NCBI GenBank assembly: GCA_001795035.1
Contig: MGMW01000082.1
Coordinates: forward strand, 1 to 20,542
Reading direction: 5' to 3'
Length of the DNA: 20,542 bases
Source of the DNA: Chloroflexi bacterium RBG_13_53_26
GTDB taxonomy: Bacteria > Chloroflexota > Dehalococcoidia > UBA2247 > RBG-13-53-26
The notes under the pieces were generated by a model. It saw only the letters and a program-made list of their open reading frames with translations. It had not been told where the DNA came from and did no database searches. How positions within the stretch are numbered: the first letter of the stretch is position 1; each line of letters begins with the position of its first letter. The position numbers and the translations under genes were made by a program. Shown piece by piece: positions 14,339 to 20,542 of the stretch.

Positions 14339-14420
14339 GCTGGTCAGTCAGCTTTCATGTTCTCGGGAAGGGGGGTGACCGTGACTCCGTTAAACGAGTC
14401 ACGCTGGCTGAGTGACCAGC
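14339..14420 (+). promoter_or_regulatory. Structured 5' leader, possible cis-regulatory RNA
   Basis: Three helices nest within 82 bases. P1: GCTGGTCA (14339-14346) with TGACCAGC (14413-14420), 8 bp perfect. P2: GTCAGC (14347-14352) with GCTGGC (14403-14408), 6 bp with one G-T pair and a TGAG bulge. P3: GTGACTC (14381-14387) with GAGTCAC (14396-14402), 7 bp perfect, stacking directly on P2. A G-rich joining strand (14353-14380) contains TGACC at 14376-14380, which could compete with the P1 3' strand for GGTCA. A T-rich stretch (TATCTTTATCTT) follows P1. I do not recognise a known riboswitch class. Because the predicted transcript begins at the hairpin, this is more likely a leader RNA than a DNA operator. 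Confidence 0.55.
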
Positions 14421-14471
14421 TATCTTTATCTTGGCGATATTGTGCAGCAGAAAGGCCTTGGTGTGAAATAG

Positions 14472-15437
14472 ATGGAACTCTTGCTCACAGGAGCTACAGG
14501 GCAGCTTGGGAGAGAGGTAGTGCCTCGTCTCCTCGAAAGAGGAGATCATCTAAAATTGCTTGTTCGTGACGCCGATAAGGCCAGGAAGCAATTTCCTGAC
14601 TGTGACGTCATACAAGGGAATATTACTTCGGAGGATCTTGGCATCAAACAGCCGATGAAGCTGGACGCCATCTACCACCTGGCTGCCGACATCAACCTGG
14701 GCACACAATTCAATGACCGGGTATGGGCCACAAACTTTCAGGGGACCGTTAATGTGGTTCGTTTCTGCCAGCAAAACTCGGTCCCTCACCTGTTCTATGC
14801 AGGCACAGCGTACACCGAAAAGGGCCGGAACATCTACGAGAAATCAAAGAAGGCAGCCGAGCAATTTGTCGATTCCAGCAACATTGAGAGGAAAACTATT
14901 TTCAAGATCGGCATCCTTGTCCCCAGTCTGAAGGATGCCGTCAATGCTTCAACGGGAGCTCTTTATCAGTTTGTTAACGGTATCTCCATGGTTCTTAACC
15001 GTGCCCAGGCAGCGAGAAGACGTCTGGATGGCAAGATTCGATTGCCTGTGGCACAGCCCAAATTCAGGGTCAAGGGCATCCCGGATGCCAGTCTCAACCT
15101 GGTGCATGTCGATGTGGTGGCCGATTTTATTGTGAAGACAACCAGCCCTGGCAAATTCTGGCTCACTCACCCCAACCCCACGAAGTTGAACGATCTGGCA
15201 GAGTGGGTAGGCGACGTATTGCATGTTCCTGTAGAGTTCCAACCGGAGTTTGAAATGTCCGATACCGAGGCCCTGTTTCACAAAGGCGCGAAACCGTTTC
15301 TCCCCTACCTTCAGGGTGACAATTTCGTCAGTCACCTCAAGGGTTGCCCCGACATCAGTGCCCAATTTGTCAAGGAAAGCGTAGCCCACAGCATCATCGA
15401 ATTTAAGGACACATCCGGCGGCAAGTGGGTGAAGTAA
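14472..15437 (+). CDS. NAD(P)-dependent epimerase/dehydratase family (extended SDR) protein
   Basis: A 321-residue Rossmann-fold protein. The N-terminus MELLLTGATGQLGREV gives the GxxGxxG nucleotide-binding turn (G7, G10, G13); LDAIYHLAAD follows, and the active-site pair is Y122-x3-K126 (YEKSK), with a Thr-rich strand (YAGTAYTE) before it. The pattern resembles the thioester-reductase-like/NAD-dependent epimerase group; the C-terminal substrate-binding region (about residues 180-321) gives no clear substrate. Translation starts at ATG 14472, with only a weak ribosome binding site (GGTG 8 bases upstream). It has a promoter and a 130-base structured leader of its own, unusual for this kind of gene. 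Confidence 0.85.
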   Translation: MELLLTGATGQLGREVVPRLLERGDHLKLLVRDADKARKQFPDCDVIQGNITSEDLGIKQPMKLDAIYHLAADINLGTQFNDRVWATNFQGTVNVVRFCQQNSVPHLFYAGTAYTEKGRNIYEKSKKAAEQFVDSSNIERKTIFKIGILVPSLKDAVNASTGALYQFVNGISMVLNRAQAARRRLDGKIRLPVAQPKFRVKGIPDASLNLVHVDVVADFIVKTTSPGKFWLTHPNPTKLNDLAEWVGDVLHVPVEFQPEFEMSDTEALFHKGAKPFLPYLQGDNFVSHLKGCPDISAQFVKESVAHSIIEFKDTSGGKWVK

Positions 15438-15668
15438 TCCGACGAATCGGACATTCTTCACTGACTCCCTTCAATACCCCCTCTGCCTTATAGGCCTCAC
15501 CTCAGCACAGCCTTGCAGCACCCCAGTGTGTGCCCAGACGTAGCTGCCTGCCACCTCTCCCGCAGTCGGTTTTTGGAACAAATCTGTGCACCGGGAAACA
15601 GGTTGCAGTTATAAGGCTACAGGCACTCCACGAACCCGTTGATTTCGCTGTGGCACTGGGTCCACCAA
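15438..15668. other. Intergenic region after the SDR gene
   Basis: I see no gene or clear terminator here. A 92-codon plus-strand frame from 15530 overlaps the better-supported minus-strand small gene and has no ribosome binding site. Confidence 0.5.
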
Positions 15669-15866
15669 CTACGTTTCCGAAATCTGCGACTCGCCTATGT
15701 GTACCTCTGTATGCTCACACAGGTATTTCACCAGGCTGTTTGCCGCCACGGGCAAATAGAGTCCGAGTGTTATCAATGAGAAGACCGCCGTCTTGGCACA
15801 CCAGATGAAGATATCTCTACCCCTTGCCGTATACACTATCCCCACTGTCTTGCCCTGTTTCGCCAT
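15669..15866 (-). CDS. Small membrane protein of the DUF898/DUF6693-like type
   Basis: A 65-residue protein with a hydrophilic start (MAKQGKTVGIVYTARGRD), one hydrophobic stretch (about residues 22-45) with the phrase SLITLGLYLPVAANSLVKYL, and an ending EHTEVHIG. The combination I-T-L-G-x-Y followed by a basic/aromatic turn and E-H-T is what I associate with small DUF898- or DUF6693-type membrane proteins, so I take it as real. The ATG at 15866 has a strong AAGGAG about 8 bases upstream. It stands alone, opposite in direction to its neighbours. Function unknown. Confidence 0.6.
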   Translation of the reverse strand: MAKQGKTVGIVYTARGRDIFIWCAKTAVFSLITLGLYLPVAANSLVKYLCEHTEVHIGESQISET

Positions 15867-15883
15867 CTGCTTTCTCCTTCCTA

Positions 15884-15897
15884 ATTTGGAACCAAAT
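15884..15897. other. Palindrome upstream of the small membrane protein gene
   Basis: ATTTGG-AA-CCAAAT, a perfect 6+2+6 inverted repeat about 18 bases upstream of the minus-strand ATG at 15866. It could be an operator or the base of a leader hairpin; a chance occurrence is also plausible. Confidence 0.3.
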
Positions 15898-16136
15898 CAA
15901 CAACCCTTTGATACCAGTTGATAATGATACGGCTTCGATGAATGGCCGAGAATATCGCGCCATGGGTATTCACATCAGTCGCAGGTGGTATTCCGTAGTA
16001 AGACTTTGGAACTAGCACAACCTACTCCATTAGAACTGCACGCTACTGCGGTATGCCCTCACTCCACAGACACACAACCATGAGATATAGACCATCACGA
16101 CAGTACCTCTTAAGGCGTATTTCAAATGTCTACCTA
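15898..16136. other. Intergenic region before the regulator promoter
   Basis: AT-richer non-coding stretch of about 240 bases between two divergently oriented genes. Apart from the flanking palindrome and promoter, no gene, repeat or hairpin stands out. Confidence 0.4.
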
Positions 16137-16165
16137 TTGACAGTTGGATAATCCGACACTAGAAT
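16137..16165 (+). promoter_or_regulatory. Near-consensus promoter of the LuxR-type regulator
   Basis: Perfect TTGACA (16137-16142), exactly 17 bases, TAGAAT (16160-16165; 5 of 6). Predicted start near 16172, giving a leader of about 58 bases before ATG 16230. This is the best sigma-70-type promoter in the window. Confidence 0.75.
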
Positions 16166-16229
16166 TAGTCGATTTGGATTTATCATAAGCCTATTACCCT
16201 ATCGTGTTATTATCCTCTATGCTTAATAT

Positions 16230-16976
16230 ATGCTTAATGATCCGCCCGATCGTCCGCTAAGAATCGTCCTTTCAGATACCAGCGAGTTGTCCCGAGAGGG
16301 GTTGGCTAAACTCCTCCAGGAGAGACCGCATCTCACTGTAGTGGCAAAGTGTAGAAACGGCCAATCCCTTCTTCAGAATGTGATGATGGCACAGCCTGAC
16401 CTGGTGATAATGAAAGACAAATCCTCAACCACCAACTTAGGTGACATCATCAGGAGCATCATCGAATCATCGCCTCATACCAAGGTTGCCATTCTAAGTG
16501 AACACGGCGATAGTGATGATATCCGCTGCGCCATCAAGGCAGGTGCAACAGGTTATTTCATCAGAGCGGATCTTGGCATGGATGACTTCGTATCATCCAT
16601 CGAGTTGCTCATGAGAGGACTGGTTGTCATCTCCGATAACCTTGCCAAAAAGTTGGTGGAAAGACCAACGCTCGCAGACATTGAAGGACAAGTGCCGGCA
16701 GGAGGGATGCCCCGCCTGTCTCAGAGGGAACAGGAAATCTCAGCCCTGGTTTCTACAGGAGCAACCAATGGAGAGATAGCTGAAAAACTGGTCATCCAAG
16801 AGAGCACTGTGAAGGTGCATATGAGAAATATCCTGGAGAAGCTGCAGTTAAGGAATAGACAACAGGTAGTAGCGTATGTAATTCACAATGGTCTGCCGCA
16901 GCCGGACTCCATTTCTTTCCCTCGCCATCCCCTTAACAATCGCCTTGACAATCTTGAGCAGATGGAAGTCTCCTAG
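16230..16976 (+). CDS. NarL/LuxR-type response regulator with a degenerate receiver
   Basis: A 248-residue two-domain regulator. Residues about 10-130 have the receiver fold (RIVLSDTSELSREGLAKLL; KAGATGYFIRADL). Residues about 162-222 are a LuxR-type helix-turn-helix: LSQREQEISALVSTGATNGEIAEKL then ESTVKVHMRNILEKLQLRNR. The receiver looks unable to be phosphorylated normally. The strand ending PDLVIM is followed by K62-D63 where the acceptor aspartate belongs at 62, the acidic pair is reduced to S15-D16, and the usual lysine of the last strand is arginine (FIRAD). It may therefore act constitutively or through another signal. No ribosome binding site precedes the ATG, and the sequence ATGCTTAAT occurs twice, 11 bases apart, around the start. 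The neighbouring VWA and MEDS/PAS genes are possible targets or partners. Confidence 0.88.
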   Translation: MLNDPPDRPLRIVLSDTSELSREGLAKLLQERPHLTVVAKCRNGQSLLQNVMMAQPDLVIMKDKSSTTNLGDIIRSIIESSPHTKVAILSEHGDSDDIRCAIKAGATGYFIRADLGMDDFVSSIELLMRGLVVISDNLAKKLVERPTLADIEGQVPAGGMPRLSQREQEISALVSTGATNGEIAEKLVIQESTVKVHMRNILEKLQLRNRQQVVAYVIHNGLPQPDSISFPRHPLNNRLDNLEQMEVS

Positions 16977-16980
16977 GTCT

Positions 16981-16993
16981 TACTCCCAATATA
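16981..16993 (+). repeat. 13-mer direct repeat, copy 1
   Basis: TACTCCCAATATA just after the regulator's stop codon; matches copy 2 at 17131 with one difference, exactly 150 bases away. Could be a binding site pair. Confidence 0.35.
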
Positions 16994-17130
16994 CTCCTGC
17001 CTCCAGCCACACATCCCCCTTCTGTCATCCCTCGTAAGATCAGAGAATATCCGTCAGAAGATGTATTGATCCCAGATAGCACCCGCAAATAGCAGTACTA
17101 CCATCGGTGTTCCTCAGGTTACAAAGGGAC

Positions 17131-17145
17131 TACTCCCAGTATAAG
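17131..17145 (+). repeat. 13-mer direct repeat, copy 2, overlapping a -10-like TATAAG
   Basis: TACTCCCAGTATA at 17131-17143 overlaps TATAAG (17140-17145), a plausible -10 for the VWA gene, with only a poor -35 (GTTACA about 16 bases upstream). If real, the repeat would sit in the promoter and could be bound by the adjacent LuxR-type regulator. Confidence 0.3.
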
Positions 17146-17260
17146 ACTTCCCCCCTCGCATAATACGCCTAGTTGTCTATTCCCTCCAAACCTCCAAAGC
17201 GGCGAAAATATTCACTAAGGGAAAGTCATGACTTCGCCAAAACAACTCCCCTTCCTTGTG

Positions 17261-17290
17261 GGAATCCTGTCTGGCCACAGACAGGATTCC
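17261..17290 (+). terminator. Perfect 13-bp hairpin in the leader/gap before the VWA gene
   Basis: GGAATCCTGTCTG (17261-17273) and CAGACAGGATTCC (17278-17290) pair without mismatch across the 4-base loop GCCA. A weak T-rich tail (TCTTATTAT) follows. It may terminate the regulator transcript, act as an attenuator or stabilise the 5' end of the VWA mRNA. The rest of the gap 16977-17360 holds no credible gene; a 63-codon frame across this hairpin has no ribosome binding site. Confidence 0.6.
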
Positions 17291-17360
17291 TCTTATTATG
17301 GCCTATTCCTGGACCAGCGCCCCATCATAGCCGGCCGGACCCTGAAGAAGGAGTAGTCAA

Positions 17361-18575
17361 ATGAGGAGAACATGCAGTCTGACAGGAGGAATGCTTCTGG
17401 TGCTCATCCTGGCTGCCAGCATGTTTCACGGCACTGGGCTGGTCGGCGCTGACGATCCCTCATACGTCAAGGTACAGATGGTCGTTTGCCTGGATGGTTC
17501 TGGAAGCATGGACAACGCCGAGTGGGCTCTTATGGTTGGTGGACTGGCAGAAGCAGTCGCAGATCCAACCACCATCCCAATGAATGGTTCCGTAGAGCTG
17601 GGCGTCAACAAGTTTGGCTATATCTCAACTGACGGTGGCGTCCGTGCCGAGGTGGTAGTGCCCATGACCGTGATCGACAGCCAGGCTACTGCTGACAGCG
17701 TGGCTTCCCTGATCAGAGCCACGGCCAAGCCGGGAGGATGGACACCGACCAGCAGGGCTATAGAGCTTGCGGCTGCCATGATGAAGAATTCTACTCACTG
17801 GAGCCAAGCCACCCGACGCATCATCAACATATCCACCGATGGGGTACCGGCTGGTGATCCTGATCAGGCAAGCCCGTATCCAGAATCGCAACTGCGGGCA
17901 GTCGAAATGCGGAACGCGGTTATCTCCCCGGATGCAGACGGATTCAGAGTCACCGAAATACACGCTGAAATGATCGGTACTAGCCCTGACGCTATCGAAT
18001 GGATGCGAGCCAACATACTCTGCCCACAGCCCGGGGTGATAGTCAATTCCCCCACGGACCCTTATCCGGATCCACAGGTGAACGGATTTGCAGTCGCAGT
18101 TGCCAGCTTCGATGATTATGAACAAGCCATCCGGGAGAAGTTCCACATAACCTTTCCCAACCAGCTCACACTGACACCTGTGGCATCAGTCACACCAGTG
18201 GGCACCAGCCAGACTGTTACTGTCACGCTTCTGGATGGTTCGGGGAGTCCCGTGGCCAATACCACCACTTGGTTTGAAGTAGTGAGCGGCCCGAATGAAG
18301 GCCAACAAGGAAGCGCTGTAACCGATGCCAGCGGAGAAGCTAGCTGGAGCTATGCCGGTACAAGCATCGGCCAGGATACCATTGTGGCAACTACCAGCAC
18401 CCTGGTCTCCAACCAGGTGACCATAACCTGGTATGGCGGCCCTATCCCATCACCGAGAAATGCTGCCGCTTTCCCTTCTATATATGCAGGCATTGCTGCA
18501 GCTATGGTAGCTGGCGTCCTGGCATATCTGGCTCGCAGCAGGTTCGCCCGAACGGCTCAGTTCCTGGAACAATGA
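17361..18575 (+). CDS. Exported, membrane-anchored VWA-domain protein (DUF1194-like) with Ig-like domain
   Basis: A 404-residue surface protein. Residues 1-30 are a signal peptide (basic start, hydrophobic LLVLILAASMF, cleavage plausible near VGA-DD). Residues about 37-240 form a von Willebrand A domain with an intact MIDAS: D45-G-S-G-S, the TPTSRA threonine and STDG aspartate. Its start resembles DUF1194 proteins. Residues about 260-350 look like a bacterial Ig-like/invasin-type beta domain (LTLTPVASVTPVGTSQTV ... DASGEASWSYAG), and a C-terminal hydrophobic segment (about 375-393) followed by RSRFAR anchors it. The ATG follows AAGGAG at 8 bases. It is followed 18 bases later by the MEDS/PAS sensor, so the pair may be one operon; ligand binding or adhesion is inferred only from the domains. 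Confidence 0.85.
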   Translation: MRRTCSLTGGMLLVLILAASMFHGTGLVGADDPSYVKVQMVVCLDGSGSMDNAEWALMVGGLAEAVADPTTIPMNGSVELGVNKFGYISTDGGVRAEVVVPMTVIDSQATADSVASLIRATAKPGGWTPTSRAIELAAAMMKNSTHWSQATRRIINISTDGVPAGDPDQASPYPESQLRAVEMRNAVISPDADGFRVTEIHAEMIGTSPDAIEWMRANILCPQPGVIVNSPTDPYPDPQVNGFAVAVASFDDYEQAIREKFHITFPNQLTLTPVASVTPVGTSQTVTVTLLDGSGSPVANTTTWFEVVSGPNEGQQGSAVTDASGEASWSYAGTSIGQDTIVATTSTLVSNQVTITWYGGPIPSPRNAAAFPSIYAGIAAAMVAGVLAYLARSRFARTAQFLEQ

Positions 18576-18593
18576 AGGAGAGACTAAGAAAAG

Positions 18594-20542
18594 ATGAAGG
18601 CCAATACTGCACAGGGACAAGCCAGACCATCGGGTATCGATGTCCTGAGTGATCTGCCCTGGGGCACCCATCTCTGCCACTTTTACCGCGCAAAAGAGGA
18701 ATTGCTTGATATTCTGGTGCCCTATTTCAGGGCCGGATTGGAGAATAATGAGTTCTGCCTGTGGATTACGGCAGGCCTTTTTGGTGAACGGGACGCCGAG
18801 GAAGCCATGAGAAACGCTGTACCTGATTTCCACCGGCTATATCATGCCAGGGGACAAATAGAGATAGCCGATGCCAGATGGTATTTCAAGGATGATTTCT
18901 TCAACCTGCCACCCGTCCTCAGTGCCCAGGGAGGCAAAGTCAGTCAGGCCCTGGCCAGACACTACGATGGTGTCAGGATTGCCGTTAATGTATCCTGGCT
19001 GGACAAGAAGAACGGGAAAAGCTCCTCCTTATATGAAGCACAGGTCGGCAAATCCATGGACGGACAACCCGTCATATCCCTTTGTTCCTACCCGTTGGCC
19101 AAGTGGGGCATCACCGAATCTTTGGATGTAATCGCCAACCATCGCTTTGCTCTGATAAAGAGGCAGAATAGATGGCAGGTTCTGACACTCTCGGATTCCG
19201 AAACGGCAGAGGATGCACCACCGGGGACTGAGAGGTTGGTATCCATCCCGGACATTACCGAGCGCCAACAGGCAGAGGAACCTTCGACAGAATCAGAGGA
19301 GCGGCTGAAGATTCTCTTCGATTTCGTGCCAGATGCCTACTATTTGAGTACCCTCGAAAGCACCTTCATTGATGGGAATCGGGCCACAGAAGAGATCACC
19401 GGATACAAGAAAGAGGAACTGATCGGCAAAAACCTCCTGGAGCTGAATCTGCTGTCTGACGATCAGGTGGCCAAGGGAGCAGCGCTGTTAACCCGGAACG
19501 CGCAGGGACTGCCCACCGGACCGGATGAGTTCGTTCTGACCCGTAAAGATGGTACCAGGGTCGACGTCGAAATCAATACCCTCCCGGTGAAGATCAAGGA
19601 ACAGGAACTGGTGCTGGGTATCGCCCGCGACATCACCCAGCGCAAGAAGACACAGGATGCTTTACGAGACAGTGAAGAACGCTATCGCCTGCTGGCCGAG
19701 AACCTGTCAGACGTGATATGGACCATGGATGCGACCACCATGAAATACACCTATGTCAGCCCCTCGGTAACACGTCTGCGAGGTTATACCGTTGAGGAGG
19801 CTATGGCCCAAACGCTGGAAGAGAACATAACACCTCAATCCATTGAGACCACCATGCGTATCATGGCTGAGGAAGATATCAAAGAACGCTCAGGGCAGTA
19901 TGATCCAGATCGTATCATCACTTTGGAGATGGAGCTTACATGCAAAGATGGCTCCACCATCTGGGTGGAGAACAACATAAGCTATCTCCGCGATGTTGAA
20001 GGCAAGATCACTGCCTATTTGGGTGTTTCACGCGACATCACTGAACGCAAGAAAGCAGAGGGGAGCTTGCAGCGGAACTACGATACCCAGAACGTTGTTA
20101 ACTCAATTCTGCGATTGGCACTGAAGAGTACTTCTCTTGAGGAAATGCTGGCGCGTACACTTGGTCTTGTTCTTTCAATCCCTTGGCTTGCCTTTCAAGC
20201 AAGAGGTGCCATACTCCTTGTTGAAGATGCCTCCAAAGAACTGGTTATGAAAACTCAAAACGGACTCAGCGAACCAATACAGAAGTCCTGTGCTCGAGTG
20301 CCCTTTGGCAGATGCCTTTGTGGACGAGCAGCGTTGATGCAGGAGATACAGTTTGCTGGCGGCCTTGATGACCGTCATGAAATTCGATACGAGGGCATCC
20401 ATCCGCATGGTCACTACTGTGTCCCTATCATATTTGGTGATGCGGTGCTCGGGGTGATGACCATGTACTTGAAGGAAGGCCACCAGCGCGATCAGAGAGA
20501 AGAAGAGTTTCTTAATTCAGTTGCCAATACGATGGCCAGTGT
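18594..20542 (+). CDS. MEDS-PAS-PAS-GAF sensor protein (3' end outside the window)
   Basis: At least 649 residues, open to the right edge. Residues about 13-185 match a MEDS domain (DcmR-type sensory; VLSDLPWGTHLCHFY ... ENNEFCLWIT). PAS 1 spans about 233-352, ending GIARDITQRKK; PAS 2 about 359-487, ending GVSRDITERKK; a GAF domain starts near 505 (ILRLALKSTSLEEML ... VPFGRCLCGRAA). Between MEDS and PAS 1, SIPDITERQQAEE (about 217-229) looks like a PAS C-terminal tail without its PAS domain, probably a remnant of domain shuffling. The output domain, most often a histidine kinase in this architecture, is not visible. No membrane segment is seen, so a cytoplasmic sensor of small molecules or redox state is likely. 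AAGGAG lies about 11 bases before the ATG. Confidence 0.88.
   Translation, partial: MKANTAQGQARPSGIDVLSDLPWGTHLCHFYRAKEELLDILVPYFRAGLENNEFCLWITAGLFGERDAEEAMRNAVPDFHRLYHARGQIEIADARWYFKDDFFNLPPVLSAQGGKVSQALARHYDGVRIAVNVSWLDKKNGKSSSLYEAQVGKSMDGQPVISLCSYPLAKWGITESLDVIANHRFALIKRQNRWQVLTLSDSETAEDAPPGTERLVSIPDITERQQAEEPSTESEERLKILFDFVPDAYYLSTLESTFIDGNRATEEITGYKKEELIGKNLLELNLLSDDQVAKGAALLTRNAQGLPTGPDEFVLTRKDGTRVDVEINTLPVKIKEQELVLGIARDITQRKKTQDALRDSEERYRLLAENLSDVIWTMDATTMKYTYVSPSVTRLRGYTVEEAMAQTLEENITPQSIETTMRIMAEEDIKERSGQYDPDRIITLEMELTCKDGSTIWVENNISYLRDVEGKITAYLGVSRDITERKKAEGSLQRNYDTQNVVNSILRLALKSTSLEEMLARTLGLVLSIPWLAFQARGAILLVEDASKELVMKTQNGLSEPIQKSCARVPFGRCLCGRAALMQEIQFAGGLDDRHEIRYEGIHPHGHYCVPIIFGDAVLGVMTMYLKEGHQRDQREEEFLNSVANTMAS

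Noticed and set aside
15530..15808. 92-codon plus-strand frame
   Set aside because: Overlaps the minus-strand small gene, which has a stronger ribosome binding site and coherent hydrophobic pattern.
17173..17364. 63-codon frame whose stop overlaps the VWA start (ATGA)
   Set aside because: Although the overlap looks like coupling, the frame crosses the perfect hairpin, begins at a TTG without a ribosome binding site and has low-complexity proline-rich content.
20175..20483. 102-codon minus-strand frame at the right end
   Set aside because: Antisense shadow of the GAF domain of the sensor gene.
1..20542. CRISPR arrays, insertion sequences, att sites or phage genes
   Set aside because: Looked for regularly spaced repeats, transposase-like proteins and long terminal inverted repeats; none seen.

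Overview
The window looks like a chromosome segment from a Chloroflexota bacterium, probably Dehalococcoidia or a relative. This is judged from gene order (tRNA-Thr/Tyr/Thr, tuf, rpmG, secE, nusG, rplK, rplA, rplJ, rplL with no rpoB following), an EF-Tu with a four-cysteine insert, and the mix of Fe-S, MEDS/PAS and DUF35-type acyl-CoA genes. No database search was possible, so the taxonomy is an inference. Base composition is about even in GC and no mobile element, CRISPR array or phage gene is visible.

Layout. 1-1390: the 3' end of an unknown zinc-ribbon protein, then an inositol-monophosphatase family gene on the minus strand (TTG start chosen from a strong ribosome binding site). 1349-9047: a long plus-strand information-processing block. 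A clear promoter drives tRNA-Thr(TGT), tRNA-Tyr(GTA), tRNA-Thr(GGT), then tuf, rpmG, secE, nusG, rplK and rplA. The usual rplA-rplJ junction is split by a two-gene acyl-CoA module: an HMG-CoA-synthase-like ketosynthase fused to a DUF35 zinc ribbon/OB domain and lacking the nucleophilic cysteine, followed by a thiolase that keeps its Cys and His residues. After it, rplJ-rplL have their own promoter and a leader with an attenuator hairpin. 9117-12858: minus-strand housekeeping and transport genes (bioY with an MBL-fold hydrolase, a protein-L-isoaspartate methyltransferase, a 14-TM drug-efflux type MFS protein). 13070-15437: plus strand, a winged-helix/4Fe-4S protein and an extended-SDR NAD(P) protein. 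The SDR gene has a good promoter whose predicted start point coincides with the 5' end of a compact three-helix RNA fold.

15438-20542: a signalling and surface region. It holds a tiny minus-strand membrane protein, a LuxR-type regulator with a degenerate receiver behind a near-consensus promoter, a long intergenic stretch with a 13-bp perfect hairpin and two near-identical 13-mers, a secreted/anchored VWA protein, and a large MEDS-PAS-PAS-GAF sensor that runs off the right edge.

The most unusual points are the acyl-CoA module inside the ribosomal operon, the cysteine-less synthase domain in it, the structured leader before the SDR gene, and the pseudo-receiver regulator.
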